Counted from the stretch's first letter, positions 9,223 to 18,926 are shown. The stretch: 64,000 nucleotides of DNA from an archaeon (GCA_027343665.1 DAHWKL010000001.1:190773-254772); one strand, 5' to 3'. Notes: a model not told the origin generated them from the letters alone. Numbers and translations are program-made.

Positions 9223-9414
9223 ATGACATTCAAAATTGTTTATTCTGATAGAAAAAGTGAAGAAGGATGGAATACCTATGCAGGTAATATTGGAAAAGAA
9301 CCTGACGCAAGATGGTACAATCAAATGTTCGGAAAAATATACATAACTATCGACAAAATCAATGAGAGGCTAAAGAAGAGCAAACTTGAGAAAGGAGTGG
9401 AAACAAATAATTAA
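9223..9414 (+). CDS. small unknown protein between rpsL and rpsG
   Basis: This 63-aa protein starts MTFKIVYSDRKSEEGW and ends in a lysine-rich helix. I do not recognise it. ATG 9223 lies one base after the rpsL stop and the stop is two bases before rpsG, so it must be co-translated with two ribosomal proteins. A longer in-frame reading begins inside rpsL and is not preferred. The tight packing argues that it is a real, ribosome-related gene. Confidence 0.65.
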   Translation: MTFKIVYSDRKSEEGWNTYAGNIGKEPDARWYNQMFGKIYITIDKINERLKKSKLEKGVETNN

Positions 9415-9416
9415 AA

Positions 9417-10028
9417 ATGGCAGAGGAAAACAAAAATAATTTTAAAATCTTTGACATGTGGGACATATCCCAAATAAAAGTTGAGGACCCGGGGCTCTCC
9501 GGGGTTATCAATCTTGAACCAAAATTAATTTTAAAGTCTGAAGGAAGGAATGTTGTAAAACATGGCCAGACAAGAGTAAACATTGTGGAGAGGTTAGTCA
9601 ACAAAATTGCACTTACAGGACATAGAGGAAAAAAGCACAAAATAGAATTGGGACATTCTACAGGAAAATATTCAAAGAACCTTAAGATGGTTATTGAATC
9701 TTTCAAAGAAGTAGAGAAAAAAACTGGAAAAAATCCTGTTGAAGTCCTTGTTAAAGCGATTGAGAAAATCTCACCAAGAGATGAAACAACAATAATTGAG
9801 TATGGGGGTGCAAGATATCCACAGGCAGTTGACGTTTCCCCCATAAGAAGAGTCAATCTTGCACTGAAAAACATGGTTCACGGCGCAAGCGATAAAGCAT
9901 TCGGGAAAAAGAAAAAATTCTCGCAGGCACTCGCAGAAGAGATAATTCTGGCTTATGAAGAGAACGGTGAAAGCTCAGCCTTGAAGAAAAAGAAAGAATC
10001 AGAAGCACAAGCAGATTCAGCAAGATAA
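9417..10028 (+). CDS. rpsG: 30S ribosomal protein S7 (uS7)
   Basis: This primary 16S rRNA-binding protein of the small subunit head is 203 aa, within the archaeal range. It shows RVNIVERLVNKIALTG, the NPVEVLVKAIEKISPRDE block and the family signature YGGARYPQAVDVSPIRRVN. The lysine-rich tail is a loose charged extension. It closes the rpsL-rpsG unit directly upstream of the EF-2 gene, the conserved str order. Confidence 0.97.
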   Translation: MAEENKNNFKIFDMWDISQIKVEDPGLSGVINLEPKLILKSEGRNVVKHGQTRVNIVERLVNKIALTGHRGKKHKIELGHSTGKYSKNLKMVIESFKEVEKKTGKNPVEVLVKAIEKISPRDETTIIEYGGARYPQAVDVSPIRRVNLALKNMVHGASDKAFGKKKKFSQALAEEIILAYEENGESSALKKKKESEAQADSAR

Positions 10029-10064
10029 TTTCTAAAACCTTTTGATATGATTTTCATCAATAAA

Positions 10065-10072
10065 TTTATAAA
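10065..10072 (+). promoter_or_regulatory. TATA box of fusA
   Basis: TTTATAAA begins 29 bases before ATG 10094. This spacing chooses ATG 10094 over the upstream in-frame TTG at 10079. Confidence 0.6.
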
Positions 10073-10093
10073 CTAATTTTGCAAAAAACAATT

Positions 10094-12289
10094 ATGGCAG
10101 AAAAAGAAACGAACTTAGAGAAAATACAAAGATTGATTTCTGGACAGGAGAACATCCGTAACATCGCGACGTCTGCACACATTCACCACGGAAAAACTGC
10201 TTTCACGGACAACCTTTTAGCAGCTGCAGGAATGATGGCAGCAAAAAACGCAGGCGACCTTGAAGGTGGAATGGCGACTTGGCAGCACTCCGATGAGCAG
10301 GAAAGATTAATGACAGTTGATGCAGCAAACGTTTCTATGGCTCACACATATCAGGGGCAGGAATATTTGATTAATCTTATTGATACACCGGGTCACGTCG
10401 ACTTCAGCGGAAATGTAACAAGAGCGATGAGAGCTATCGACGGAACTTTTGTCCTTGTTTGCGCTGTCGAGGGTATAATGCCCCAGACCGAAACAGTTCT
10501 GAGGCAGGCGCTGAAAGAGAGAGTAAAACCTGTTCTTTTCATAAACAAAGTTGACAGACTCATCAATGAACTAAAATTCACACCTGAACAAATGCAGGAA
10601 AGATTCATGAAATTAATTGAAAGTTTCAATCATCTCATTGAACAAATTGCTGAAAAAGAATACGCTGAAAAATGGAGGGTCAATGTGAATGATGGCAGCG
10701 TTGCTTTCGGATCAGCTAGGGAAAACTGGGCACTTTCAATACCTTTCATGAAAAAAAAGAACGTGAGTTTCAAAGATATTTACAAGATTTACGATGAAAC
10801 AATACCTAAAGAGGAAAGGCAGAAATGGGTCTGGGAGAACGCAGCACTTTATGAAGTTGTCCTTGATATGGCTGTAAAGCATCTTCCAAACCCACTTGAA
10901 GCACAGAAATACAGAATACCAAAGATATGGCACGGCGATTCTGAATCAGATTTCGGCAAATCTTTAGTGAACTGCGACAGAAACGGGGAAGTCGGATTTG
11001 TCATAACAAGAATCGTCATAGATCCGCGTTCGGGAAAAGAAATTTCCGCGGGAAGATTATACTCTGGAACAATAAAAAACGGGATGGATGTTTATTTAAA
11101 TAATGAAGGAAGGCCCGGGAAAATCCAGCAAGTCCTTGTATACAATGGAATAAAACCAGAACAACTTGAAGAAGTTCCTGCAGGAAATGTCCTTGCAATA
11201 AGCGGAATCGATGCTGATGTCGGAGATACAATAACCCAAAAAGAACAAACCCCCTTTGAAGAGATAAAACACATATTCCAACCAGTCATAACAAAATCAA
11301 TTGAAGTCATAAAAACGCAGGATCTTCCGAAATTGATTGAGATCTTAAGAAAGGTCGCAAAAGAAGATCCATCGATAAAAGTCACGATAAATGAAGAAAC
11401 AGGAGAATCGTTGATTTCAGGAATGGGGGAACTGCACCTGGAAATTATAGAGAACAGGATAAAAACTGAAAAAGGCCTTGAGGTAAAAACTTCTTCACCA
11501 ATAGTTGTTTACAGAGAAAGTGTCCTTAAAGCCTCTCCTCCAAGTGAAGGAAGGAGCCCAAATAAGCATAATAGTTTTTTTATCAAAGTAGAACCCTTGC
11601 CTGAGGAACTTTCAAAACTGATTGAAAACGGAGATCTCCCTGAAGGCAGAGTTAAGAAAAAAAGCGAACAAGTTACGAAAACACTTTCTAAGATGGGATG
11701 GGGAGCAGATGAAATAAGAAATGTCAAAAATATATACAAGGGAAATGTATTGTTCGATGAAACACGTGGAGAAGTCCATATTGGTGAAGTTATTGAAATG
11801 GTGATGGACGCTTTCGAAATGGTGATGGACCAAGGTCCCCTTGCAAGAGAGCCATGCATGAATCTTAAAGTAACTTTGACAGATATAAAACTTCACGAAG
11901 ATGCAATCCACAGAGGACCAGCACAAGTTTACCCTGCAGTAAGAGATGCGATAAAAGAAGCTTTCAGAAACGCAACGCCTATAATGCTTGAGCCTCTTCA
12001 GACACATGTGATTGAAGTTCCTGAAGCCCTTATGGGATCTGCATCCAAACTTGTCGGAAGTAAGAGAGGACAAGTGCTTGACATGACACAAAGCGGAGGA
12101 ACCGTTAATCTTGAAGCAAAAATCCCCGTAGCTGAAATGATAGGATGGGCATCAGACTTGAGGAGTGCAACTGAAGGAAGAGGCATCTCATCATTGAAGG
12201 ACCAGACTTTTGAAAGAGTTCCAGGTTCTATACAGGCAGATGTTATAAAATCAATAAGAGACAGAAAAGGTTTGGCAGAAAACCAATAA
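10094..12289 (+). CDS. fusA: translation elongation factor EF-2
   Basis: This is the GTPase that drives ribosome translocation, 731 aa, the normal archaeal length. G motifs are AHIHHGKTAF (usually AHIDHGKT; the His in place of Asp is odd), DTPGHVDF and NKVD. The domain IV tip LHEDAIHRGPAQ contains the histidine modified to diphthamide in archaea. A C-terminal LRSATEGRG block is also present. ATG 10094 fits a leaderless start. Confidence 0.97.
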   Translation: MAEKETNLEKIQRLISGQENIRNIATSAHIHHGKTAFTDNLLAAAGMMAAKNAGDLEGGMATWQHSDEQERLMTVDAANVSMAHTYQGQEYLINLIDTPGHVDFSGNVTRAMRAIDGTFVLVCAVEGIMPQTETVLRQALKERVKPVLFINKVDRLINELKFTPEQMQERFMKLIESFNHLIEQIAEKEYAEKWRVNVNDGSVAFGSARENWALSIPFMKKKNVSFKDIYKIYDETIPKEERQKWVWENAALYEVVLDMAVKHLPNPLEAQKYRIPKIWHGDSESDFGKSLVNCDRNGEVGFVITRIVIDPRSGKEISAGRLYSGTIKNGMDVYLNNEGRPGKIQQVLVYNGIKPEQLEEVPAGNVLAISGIDADVGDTITQKEQTPFEEIKHIFQPVITKSIEVIKTQDLPKLIEILRKVAKEDPSIKVTINEETGESLISGMGELHLEIIENRIKTEKGLEVKTSSPIVVYRESVLKASPPSEGRSPNKHNSFFIKVEPLPEELSKLIENGDLPEGRVKKKSEQVTKTLSKMGWGADEIRNVKNIYKGNVLFDETRGEVHIGEVIEMVMDAFEMVMDQGPLAREPCMNLKVTLTDIKLHEDAIHRGPAQVYPAVRDAIKEAFRNATPIMLEPLQTHVIEVPEALMGSASKLVGSKRGQVLDMTQSGGTVNLEAKIPVAEMIGWASDLRSATEGRGISSLKDQTFERVPGSIQADVIKSIRDRKGLAENQ

Positions 12290-12334
12290 TTCTGAGTCAA
12301 AAAGGATTTTAAACAGAATTCTCCTTGATTCCCG

Positions 12335-13552
12335 ATGATTGACAGAAGAAGGATTCCTAAAAAGATCCTGAAAAAAGGTGAACTTCCAAAAGGGATAAGG
12401 ACTCTCACTTTGAGTACATCAATAAGGTGGTTTGGATGGGGACTTGGCGATGCGTTCATTCCAATATTCCTGCTTTTGTTTTCTAAGAATTTCCTTGAAA
12501 CTGGACTTCTGGTTTCAGTTTATTATATTGTCTTCTTTATGTTCCTGCCCATTGCAGGGTTTCTTGCTGACAGCATCAAAGCAAAAAAAATGATTCTTGC
12601 GGCGATGATTGTATATGTTTTCATAGGAGTTGGATATTTTATTGCAGGACTAACCGGAGCAGTTGCATTTGTGATAATTGCAATGGGTTTAAATGGAATA
12701 TCTTATTCTTTGGATGAAGTCGGAAGAGAATCCTATTTCATAAGACATTCCCCAAAAAAGAAAATTTCCTCAATATTCGGACATTTTGATTTCATAACTA
12801 ACGTCGGGTGGATTGTTGCAGTCTTCATAGGGTTTGCCCTAGTCAAATATGCAAACTTCCAGATTTACGAATTGTTATTTCTTATAGCTCCGACTTCGCT
12901 GATATCTTTCTTTGTTGTACTTAGATTAAGGGAGAAAAACAAGAAAAAAAAGAGAACAAAATTCTCAGTCAAAAAAGCTTATTTGAAAACTTTCAAAGAG
13001 GTCAAAAATTTCGGTACGGGATTGAAAGTCATCGCATTTCTGTCTTTCGTCTTTGGAATCCTTAGTTCAATAATATATTACTTTGTCCCAATCTCATCTT
13101 ACATCAGCGGGAACGGGCTTGTCAGCGCAGCTTTTCTCGCACTCATATACACTCTCCCTTATCTTCTTGGGAATTACCTCGGGAAAATAGCGGATAAAAG
13201 AAAGGAGAAAACTTATTTCATAGGGATATCTTTCCTTATATTCCTCTTCGTTCTCCTTGGGTTTTCAACAGATTATGCCATCCTTCTCGGAATAATGTTT
13301 TTCTCAAGCGCAATATTCGAGCTCATATATCTTACAAATAAGGGAATGATAACAAGAATTGCGGAAAGGGAGCATATAGGTGAAGTCGATGGATCACTTA
13401 ATGGAATCGCAGCACTTGGAGCTGTTGTAGGACCAATATTATTTGGATTCCTCGTTGACATTATCGGATTATCCTTCTCATATCTTTCTATGATAAGTCT
13501 TCTTGCAGCAGCGCTTCTTGTACTTGCAAAAGAGAAAAATAACCTGAAATGA
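12335..13552 (+). CDS. major facilitator superfamily transporter
   Basis: This 405-aa integral membrane protein has about 12 predicted helices and a charged central loop (REKNKKKKRTKFSVKK) between two six-helix halves. The loop after helix 2, GFLADSIKAKKM, resembles the MFS GxLaDrxGRr signature, and the C-terminal half has a related GKIADKRKEK. The substrate cannot be told. A TATA-like TTTTAAA about 28 bases before the ATG suggests its own leaderless transcript. It separates fusA from tuf. Confidence 0.85.
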   Translation: MIDRRRIPKKILKKGELPKGIRTLTLSTSIRWFGWGLGDAFIPIFLLLFSKNFLETGLLVSVYYIVFFMFLPIAGFLADSIKAKKMILAAMIVYVFIGVGYFIAGLTGAVAFVIIAMGLNGISYSLDEVGRESYFIRHSPKKKISSIFGHFDFITNVGWIVAVFIGFALVKYANFQIYELLFLIAPTSLISFFVVLRLREKNKKKKRTKFSVKKAYLKTFKEVKNFGTGLKVIAFLSFVFGILSSIIYYFVPISSYISGNGLVSAAFLALIYTLPYLLGNYLGKIADKRKEKTYFIGISFLIFLFVLLGFSTDYAILLGIMFFSSAIFELIYLTNKGMITRIAEREHIGEVDGSLNGIAALGAVVGPILFGFLVDIIGLSFSYLSMISLLAAALLVLAKEKNNLK

Positions 13553-13603
13553 GGGAGATCTTAAATCAGTTCAATTTAAAAATATTCAATTTCTTTCTTT
13601 CAA

Positions 13604-14494
13604 ATGCAAATTTCAAAATTCTGGAAAGAAAGAACGGCCAACAAAGTTTTACTTTCAGTGATAATTGCATGGATAGTTGTAGCGATCATTTTCGCATTCT
13701 ATGACCTTGCAATTTCAGAAACGCTTTACAATGCAGCATCTCCCGTAGCGCAATACGTCCAATACTTCGGCGAAATTCCAGGGATACTTTTTGGATTGTT
13801 TGCACTTTTCACTTTGGGAACAAATCTCGAATTCAACGGAAAAAAACACACAAAAATATTTTTCATTGCAGAGATAGCAATTTCAGTTTTTTTGATCTAT
13901 TACGTGCTCAATCTTATATTGAATTATTTCCAAATTAATTTTAATTACATTTCATTTGCAGGGGTGCCTGTATTTTTGGGAATAGTTTTAGTCTCACTTG
14001 TAGGTTTTCATATTTTCGAAACAAAACTCAGCGAATTCCAAAAGAGAAAATATCTCTTTGCAAAAGTGAGCGTGATGACTTTTGTCGTTGCCGCTTTCAT
14101 AGTTGAAGTCTTGAAAATCCTATGGGGACGCGTGAGGTTCAGGGATTTGACTGCAGGCTTCACAAATTTTACTTCTTGGTATCTTCCTCAGGGAATCACA
14201 GGGGGGCACTCATTTCCATCCGGACACGCTTATCTCGCCTGGATATTAATCCCTCTATTTTTATTATTTATTAACAAAAAAGGCATAGGAAAATGGTTAG
14301 TCATGGGAATTACCATAATTTACGGATTTTTCATATCTATCGAAAGGATAATTGCAGGTGCTCATTATGCATCTGATGTACTGTTTTCCGCGGGTATTGT
14401 GATAATCACGTTCTTGATAATTTACAAAGCACACTTCCCAGAAAAAGAAAATTCACCGACGGGAAAGGGCAAAAAGGGAAAAAAGAAAAAATAA
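13604..14494 (+). CDS. PAP2-family membrane phosphatase
   Basis: This 296-aa membrane protein is of the type 2 phosphatidic acid phosphatase family, which dephosphorylates lipid phosphates or polyprenyl pyrophosphates. Motif 1 is degenerate (KILWGRVRFRD). Motif 2 is GGHSFPSGHAY near residue 205, and motif 3 is SIERIIAGAHYASDV, carrying the catalytic and nucleophile-assisting histidines. About six hydrophobic helices and a lysine-rich C-terminal tail are visible. It has its own TATA-like sequence near 13574. A role in archaeal lipid or polyprenyl carrier recycling is inference. Confidence 0.85.
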   Translation: MQISKFWKERTANKVLLSVIIAWIVVAIIFAFYDLAISETLYNAASPVAQYVQYFGEIPGILFGLFALFTLGTNLEFNGKKHTKIFFIAEIAISVFLIYYVLNLILNYFQINFNYISFAGVPVFLGIVLVSLVGFHIFETKLSEFQKRKYLFAKVSVMTFVVAAFIVEVLKILWGRVRFRDLTAGFTNFTSWYLPQGITGGHSFPSGHAYLAWILIPLFLLFINKKGIGKWLVMGITIIYGFFISIERIIAGAHYASDVLFSAGIVIITFLIIYKAHFPEKENSPTGKGKKGKKKK

Positions 14495-14502
14495 TCGAAA
14501 CA

Positions 14503-14510
14503 TTTATAAA
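14503..14510 (+). promoter_or_regulatory. TATA box of tuf
   Basis: TTTATAAA begins 30 bases before ATG 14533, the leaderless spacing seen throughout the window. Confidence 0.6.
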
Positions 14511-14532
14511 TGTAATTTTTCATTAACTAAAC

Positions 14533-15816
14533 ATGGCAAAAGACAAACCAAACATGAATGTAGTCTTCGTTGGACATGTTGATGCAGGAAAATCAACTTG
14601 CGTCGGTAGAATGATGTTCGATGGCGGGGCAGTTTCAGAGCAGGAAATGAAAAAGCTCAAAGAAGAAGCTGCAAAGTACGGAAAAGCTGGTTTTGAATTC
14701 GCTTATGTCATGGACAACATCAAAGAGGAAAGAGAAAGAGGAGTTACAATAGACCTTGCTTACAAGAAATTAGTTACCGACAAATATCAAATCACAATCA
14801 TTGATGCTCCCGGTCACAGAGATTTTGTTAAGAATATGATTACAGGAGCTTCACAGGCAGACGCTGCTTTCTTGGTAATTGCTGCACCAGCAGGTGTTCA
14901 GCCACAGACAACAGAACACTTATGGCTTTTAAGAACGATGGGGGTGAAGAACCTTGCAATAGCAATAAATAAGATGGATGCAGTAAATTATGAGGAGTCA
15001 AAATATAATTCTGTTAAAGAAGAAGTTTCGAAATTGTTGAAACAAGTTGGGATAAACCCAGATGCAACGACTTTCATAGCCTGCTCGGGTCAGTTAGGAG
15101 ATAATATTATAAGAAGATCTGAAAAAATGCCTTGGTATAAAGGGCCAACTTTAAGAGAGCAAATTGATTTGTTCCCAGCTCCAGAACTACCAACCAATCT
15201 TCCTATGAGAATGCCGGTTCAGGATGTTTACGAAATTACAGGAATAGGGACAGTTCCGGTAGGAAAAGTTGAAACAGGAGTATTAAAAGTAGGTCAGAAA
15301 ATAGTTGTTCTTCCTGGAAGAACGGGCGAAGGAATTCCGGGTGAAATTAAGAGTATTGAAGCTCACCACGAGTCTCTTCCCGAAGCTCAAGCCGGTGAAA
15401 ACATAGGGGTAAACATCAGAGGCATCGGAAAGAAAGATATAGCAAGAGGAGATGTTATATGTGAGGCTTCGTCTCCAATCCCAATTGTTGAAGAATTTGT
15501 CGCTCAAATTGCTGTGATAAATCACCCAACTGTTCTTGCAAAGGGATACACACCAGTTTTTCATATCCATACTGCTCAGGTTCCATGCCAGTTCGTGGAG
15601 TTGATTGCACAAATTGACCCAAGATCAGGTGAAGTTATAAAGGAACACCCAGACTTTTTGAAGAACGGAGATGTTGCAAAGGTAAGAATAAAACCTCAGG
15701 GGAGACTTGCTCTTGAAACAACAAAAGAGAACCCTTACATGGCAAGATTTGCTGTGAGAGACGCAGGACAAACTGTTGCTGCAGGTATGTGCCTTGAGAT
15801 AAGCAAAAAAAAGTAG
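14533..15816 (+). CDS. tuf: translation elongation factor EF-1 alpha
   Basis: This GTPase delivers aminoacyl-tRNA to the ribosome and is 427 aa. G motifs: GHVDAGKST at residue 13, DAPGHRDFVKNMITG, NKMDAVNY and the later ACSGQLGDN. Switch I shows ERERGVTIDLAYKK. Domains II and III follow with GIGTVPVGKVETG and a C-terminal FAVRDAGQTVAAG. It ends the str cluster; rpsJ, often next in archaea, is absent here and an unknown gene follows 21 bases later. Confidence 0.97.
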   Translation: MAKDKPNMNVVFVGHVDAGKSTCVGRMMFDGGAVSEQEMKKLKEEAAKYGKAGFEFAYVMDNIKEERERGVTIDLAYKKLVTDKYQITIIDAPGHRDFVKNMITGASQADAAFLVIAAPAGVQPQTTEHLWLLRTMGVKNLAIAINKMDAVNYEESKYNSVKEEVSKLLKQVGINPDATTFIACSGQLGDNIIRRSEKMPWYKGPTLREQIDLFPAPELPTNLPMRMPVQDVYEITGIGTVPVGKVETGVLKVGQKIVVLPGRTGEGIPGEIKSIEAHHESLPEAQAGENIGVNIRGIGKKDIARGDVICEASSPIPIVEEFVAQIAVINHPTVLAKGYTPVFHIHTAQVPCQFVELIAQIDPRSGEVIKEHPDFLKNGDVAKVRIKPQGRLALETTKENPYMARFAVRDAGQTVAAGMCLEISKKK

Positions 15817-15837
15817 GGCTTTAGACAAAATTTTTTT

Positions 15838-16221
15838 ATGGATTTAAGCAAATTAATATTACCTGAAGAGTTTTACAATTTGGAACCTGAAGAAAAAAGG
15901 GGATACAAAAAAAGCTTAACTTATGAGGAAAATCTTGTTTTCACGACAAATCTGGCTGAGTGGAATATAAAAGACTCATTTGGTATTGAGATAAATGGCC
16001 ACGAGAAATGGATGCTAAGGTTATACCTGAAAGCATCAATGGGCAAACCTTATGTGTGGGATTTTTTTCAGGAAAGCATTTCAAAATTACTCTTTGATTA
16101 TTTTGATATGAACTTTTCAGACTTTTTCCCAAAAGAGGAAGGTATGCTCAGGTATCCTCAGGTAAAAGAGTATTTACATAAAAGATCAAGTTTGTGGCGT
16201 GATGAAAGGGAACTTCTCTGA
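15838..16221 (+). CDS. unknown protein downstream of tuf
   Basis: This 127-aa acidic, soluble protein (MDLSKLILPEEFYNL opening) I do not recognise. There is no clear TATA box in the 21 bases after tuf, so it is probably read through from tuf and would then be well transcribed. It is rich in aromatic and charged residues, with no cysteine motif and no membrane segment. Confidence 0.65.
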   Translation: MDLSKLILPEEFYNLEPEEKRGYKKSLTYEENLVFTTNLAEWNIKDSFGIEINGHEKWMLRLYLKASMGKPYVWDFFQESISKLLFDYFDMNFSDFFPKEEGMLRYPQVKEYLHKRSSLWRDERELL

Positions 16222-16297
16222 ACAAAGAATATATAAAGAAAATTGCATTAATCCACAAGTCTTAAAAATCAATTTTTTCATATTACAATAGATTAAA

Positions 16298-16894
16298 ATG
16301 CCAACAACAAATAAAGAGAGGAATGGAAGGAAACCGGAATTTCCCGTCGATGAAATCTTCCTTGATAGATGGTCACCAAGAGCCATGTCAGGTGAGAAGA
16401 TTTCAAAAAAGGAGATAATGTCTTTGTTTGAGGCTGCAAGATGGGCGCCGTCAGCTTACAATGGACAACCCTGGAGATTCATTTACGCTCTGCGCGAAAC
16501 TCCGCAATGGGAACCAATTTACGGGCTGATGAGTGAATTCAACCAGCAATGGACGAAAAATGCTTCAGCATTGATTGTTGTGATATCACAAAATAATTTC
16601 GAACATAACGGACAGCCTTCAATAACACATTCATTTGACGCTGGAGCTGCATGGGAAAACTTAGCACTCCAAGGAAGCTTTTTGGGATATGTCACGCATG
16701 GAATGTCTGGATTTGATTATGGTAAAGCCAAAAAAGTGCTTGGAATTCCTGAAGATTACACTGTTGAAGCGATGATTGCCATAGGAAAACCCGGGAAAAA
16801 AGAAGATCTGCCTGACGGAATGAGAGAAAGAGAGATACCAAGCCCAAGAAAAAACATCAAAGAGATAGTTTTTGAAGGAAAGTTCAGGAAATAA
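16298..16894 (+). CDS. nitroreductase-family flavoprotein
   Basis: This 198-aa FMN-dependent nitroreductase fold protein would transfer hydride from NAD(P)H to quinones, flavins or nitro compounds. RWSPRAMSG near residue 25 and EAARWAPSAYNGQPWRF form the FMN phosphate and ring-binding segments. SFDAGAAWENLALQG and the C-terminal AMIAIGKPGK are also typical. The physiological substrate is unknown. A TCTTAAAAA box at about 16259 precedes ATG 16298 by the leaderless distance. Confidence 0.88.
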   Translation: MPTTNKERNGRKPEFPVDEIFLDRWSPRAMSGEKISKKEIMSLFEAARWAPSAYNGQPWRFIYALRETPQWEPIYGLMSEFNQQWTKNASALIVVISQNNFEHNGQPSITHSFDAGAAWENLALQGSFLGYVTHGMSGFDYGKAKKVLGIPEDYTVEAMIAIGKPGKKEDLPDGMREREIPSPRKNIKEIVFEGKFRK

Positions 16895-16943
16895 GCGAAA
16901 ATTCTCAGTAATCCTTAAATAGTCAGATTAAATAGATTCTCCC

Positions 16944-17213
16944 ATGAGAGAGATTGAAAGTAGAAAAGAAATGACTGCATTCTTCGAAAAAAACCTTGCC
17001 AGCGGTCACGAAGCTGAAGAGCTTTATTCCATACTTTTAAACCAAGGTTATCCGAAAAGTCTTATAAACGAGGGGTACAACGAAGCGACTGAGAAAATGA
17101 GGAAAAGAAAAGAAGTGCAGGCAGAAAAGCAAATACCGGTAGTTGAAAAGGCAGTTCCGGCTTCTGTTGAAAAAAAGCAGAACTTTTTTGGGAAACTTTT
17201 TGGAAAGAAATGA
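16944..17213 (+). CDS. small charged protein with C-terminal amphipathic tail
   Basis: This 89-aa unknown protein has an N-terminal helical segment, a lysine/glutamate-rich linker and a short tail FFGKLFGKK that could lie on a membrane surface. A CCTTAAATAG box at 16912 fits a leaderless start. I cannot assign a function. Confidence 0.6.
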   Translation: MREIESRKEMTAFFEKNLASGHEAEELYSILLNQGYPKSLINEGYNEATEKMRKRKEVQAEKQIPVVEKAVPASVEKKQNFFGKLFGKK

Positions 17214-17268
17214 GCATTTATCAAAATTAAATAAAAATCCTTAAATACTTAATTTTGTTTTTACAAAC

Positions 17269-17826
17269 ATGCTAACTAAAGATATGCATAAACAGGACAT
17301 AGATAATTTTCTTGAAGGAAAGGGTGATTTCGTAAAAATAGACCATTTGACACGTTATATAAAATCCATGCCTCCGATTGAGATGAGAAAATACGCTTAC
17401 CTGAAGCTTGCCGAAGTTTTCACAAAAAAGGAGATGTTTGTCGACGCTGCAGGAGCATTCAGAAATGCTGCGGTGAACTCAGTCGCATTCAGGGAAAAGC
17501 AGGAAAATTACCTTAATGAAGCGAAAGCTTACATTTCAGGCGGAAAATTTGACGAAAGCGACAAGGCCCTGAAACGCGCGATGGATGAAGGAAATCAAAA
17601 GGAAAAAGACATGCTTTACTCTGAGATTCTGGAACATTACAGAAATGAAGTAAAGAACCTCAAAGCAAGAGGAAAACATGGGCATATTGTAAAAGTTTAC
17701 GAAAAAATGATAAGAATGAAATTCCCTGAAGGTGAAAAAGAAGAAATTAAAGGAGAACTATTAAATCTTTATGAAAAACTTGGCAAAGTAAAAGAATACA
17801 AAACCTTAAGGGGAATTGATTATTAA
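17269..17826 (+). CDS. alpha-helical repeat protein (TPR-like)
   Basis: This 185-aa all-helical protein has repeated helix-turn-helix units such as YAYLKLAEVFTKKEMFVDAAG and YLNEAKAYISGGKFDESDKAL, the pattern of tetratricopeptide-like scaffolds. The family is unassigned. The TATA-like CCTTAAATA at 17238 supports the start. It is probably a protein-protein adaptor, but partners cannot be told. Confidence 0.65.
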   Translation: MLTKDMHKQDIDNFLEGKGDFVKIDHLTRYIKSMPPIEMRKYAYLKLAEVFTKKEMFVDAAGAFRNAAVNSVAFREKQENYLNEAKAYISGGKFDESDKALKRAMDEGNQKEKDMLYSEILEHYRNEVKNLKARGKHGHIVKVYEKMIRMKFPEGEKEEIKGELLNLYEKLGKVKEYKTLRGIDY

Positions 17827-17870
17827 TCTGGCATAATTATCCTTAAAAAGGCTGGCTTCTCAGTCTTTTC

Positions 17871-18593
17871 ATGGAATACAAAACTGTTGAATATGATGCA
17901 AAAGAACACTCTGATGTTGTCAATAATCTTCCTGCCGAAACGATATTAAAACCCCACAATATCTTCAGGCATTTCAATCCAAAAGGAAAATTGATAGTTG
18001 ATTTGGGCTGTGGCGACGGGTCAATATCAAGAATGGCGATAGACAAAGGAGCCGATTATGTTTTGGGGATAGATTCAAAATTTGAGATGGTCATACGTGC
18101 AGGCGAGATGAATGAAGGTTACAAAGGCAAAATACATTATATAAATGATTTCGTCGAAAACTGCGGAGGTTCCGGAAAGTTTGATATCGCAATAATGTCC
18201 TATCTTTTAAACAACGCTCAAAGTGCAAATCAACTTGAAAAACAGGTAAAGGCGGCCTTTTCATTTCTCAAAGATGGCGGAATGGCAATAATATTCAACA
18301 ACAATCCTTTTGATACTTTTGGAGGTGATTTCACAAAGTACGGATTCAGGAAAACTATCGCCGGGACAGATGACGGAAGTGAGATAATATACAACTACAG
18401 CCCATTGATGAGCAAAAGAATAGTAAATTACTTCCTTAGCCCCGAAATTCACGAGCAAGCTTTCAAGACTGCAGGATTCTCAAATTTCAGATGGGAAAAG
18501 CTTGAATTGATGCCGAAAGCCGATAAAGATTTCTGGAAAGAATATTTTGAAAGGAAAGAGCTCCCGGTCATTGGGATTGTCGCAGAGAAATGA
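17871..18593 (+). CDS. SAM-dependent methyltransferase
   Basis: This 240-aa class I methyltransferase has motif I VDLGCGDGSISRMA near residue 46, an acidic motif II end in LGIDSKFEM, and FDIAIMSYLLNNA at the motif IV position. The N-terminal YDAKEHSDVVNNLPAE is unlike RNA-methylating families, so a small-molecule substrate is possible, but this is open. It has its own promoter (TTAAAAA near 17840). Confidence 0.8.
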   Translation: MEYKTVEYDAKEHSDVVNNLPAETILKPHNIFRHFNPKGKLIVDLGCGDGSISRMAIDKGADYVLGIDSKFEMVIRAGEMNEGYKGKIHYINDFVENCGGSGKFDIAIMSYLLNNAQSANQLEKQVKAAFSFLKDGGMAIIFNNNPFDTFGGDFTKYGFRKTIAGTDDGSEIIYNYSPLMSKRIVNYFLSPEIHEQAFKTAGFSNFRWEKLELMPKADKDFWKEYFERKELPVIGIVAEK

Positions 18594-18596
18594 ATT

Positions 18597-18926
18597 TCAT
18601 TTATGAGCTTCCCTTTTAGATTTGTAAAAATTGCAAGTCAAGCACATACGAAGATCTCTTTGAACCCTCTCACCAATCTCTTTTGCCATTTCATCAGTAA
18701 TGTCATCAGCAATCCTGACTCCTGCAAGATGAGCAACATCTACAAGGGTTTTTCTATCTTCTCCAAAAATCTTCTCTTCCGGGAACAAACCTGTCCGAAT
18801 AACCTTTTTATTTTCACAATTATAACTTTCGAACAGCCCATGCTGCCTTATCTCATAATCCATCTCATCTCCTCCTCCGGATCCTACCGCATATCTGCAT
18901 GCTTCCCATGATTGATTACCTGCCAT
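18597..18926 (-). CDS. unknown protein with C-terminal CxxC
   Basis: This 109-aa protein on the minus strand converges on the methyltransferase with a three-base gap. It has four cysteines, the last two in CLTCNFYKSK, a possible half zinc site. I do not recognise it. The reverse complement of 18946-18954 gives a TTATAAAG box at the leaderless distance from ATG 18926. Confidence 0.6.
   Translation of the reverse strand: MAGNQSWEACRYAVGSGGGDEMDYEIRQHGLFESYNCENKKVIRTGLFPEEKIFGEDRKTLVDVAHLAGVRIADDITDEMAKEIGERVQRDLRMCLTCNFYKSKREAHK

Noticed and set aside
12335-14494. MFS and PAP2 genes as an inserted island within the str cluster
   Set aside because: Their composition and promoter style match the neighbours and no repeat or mobile gene flanks them.
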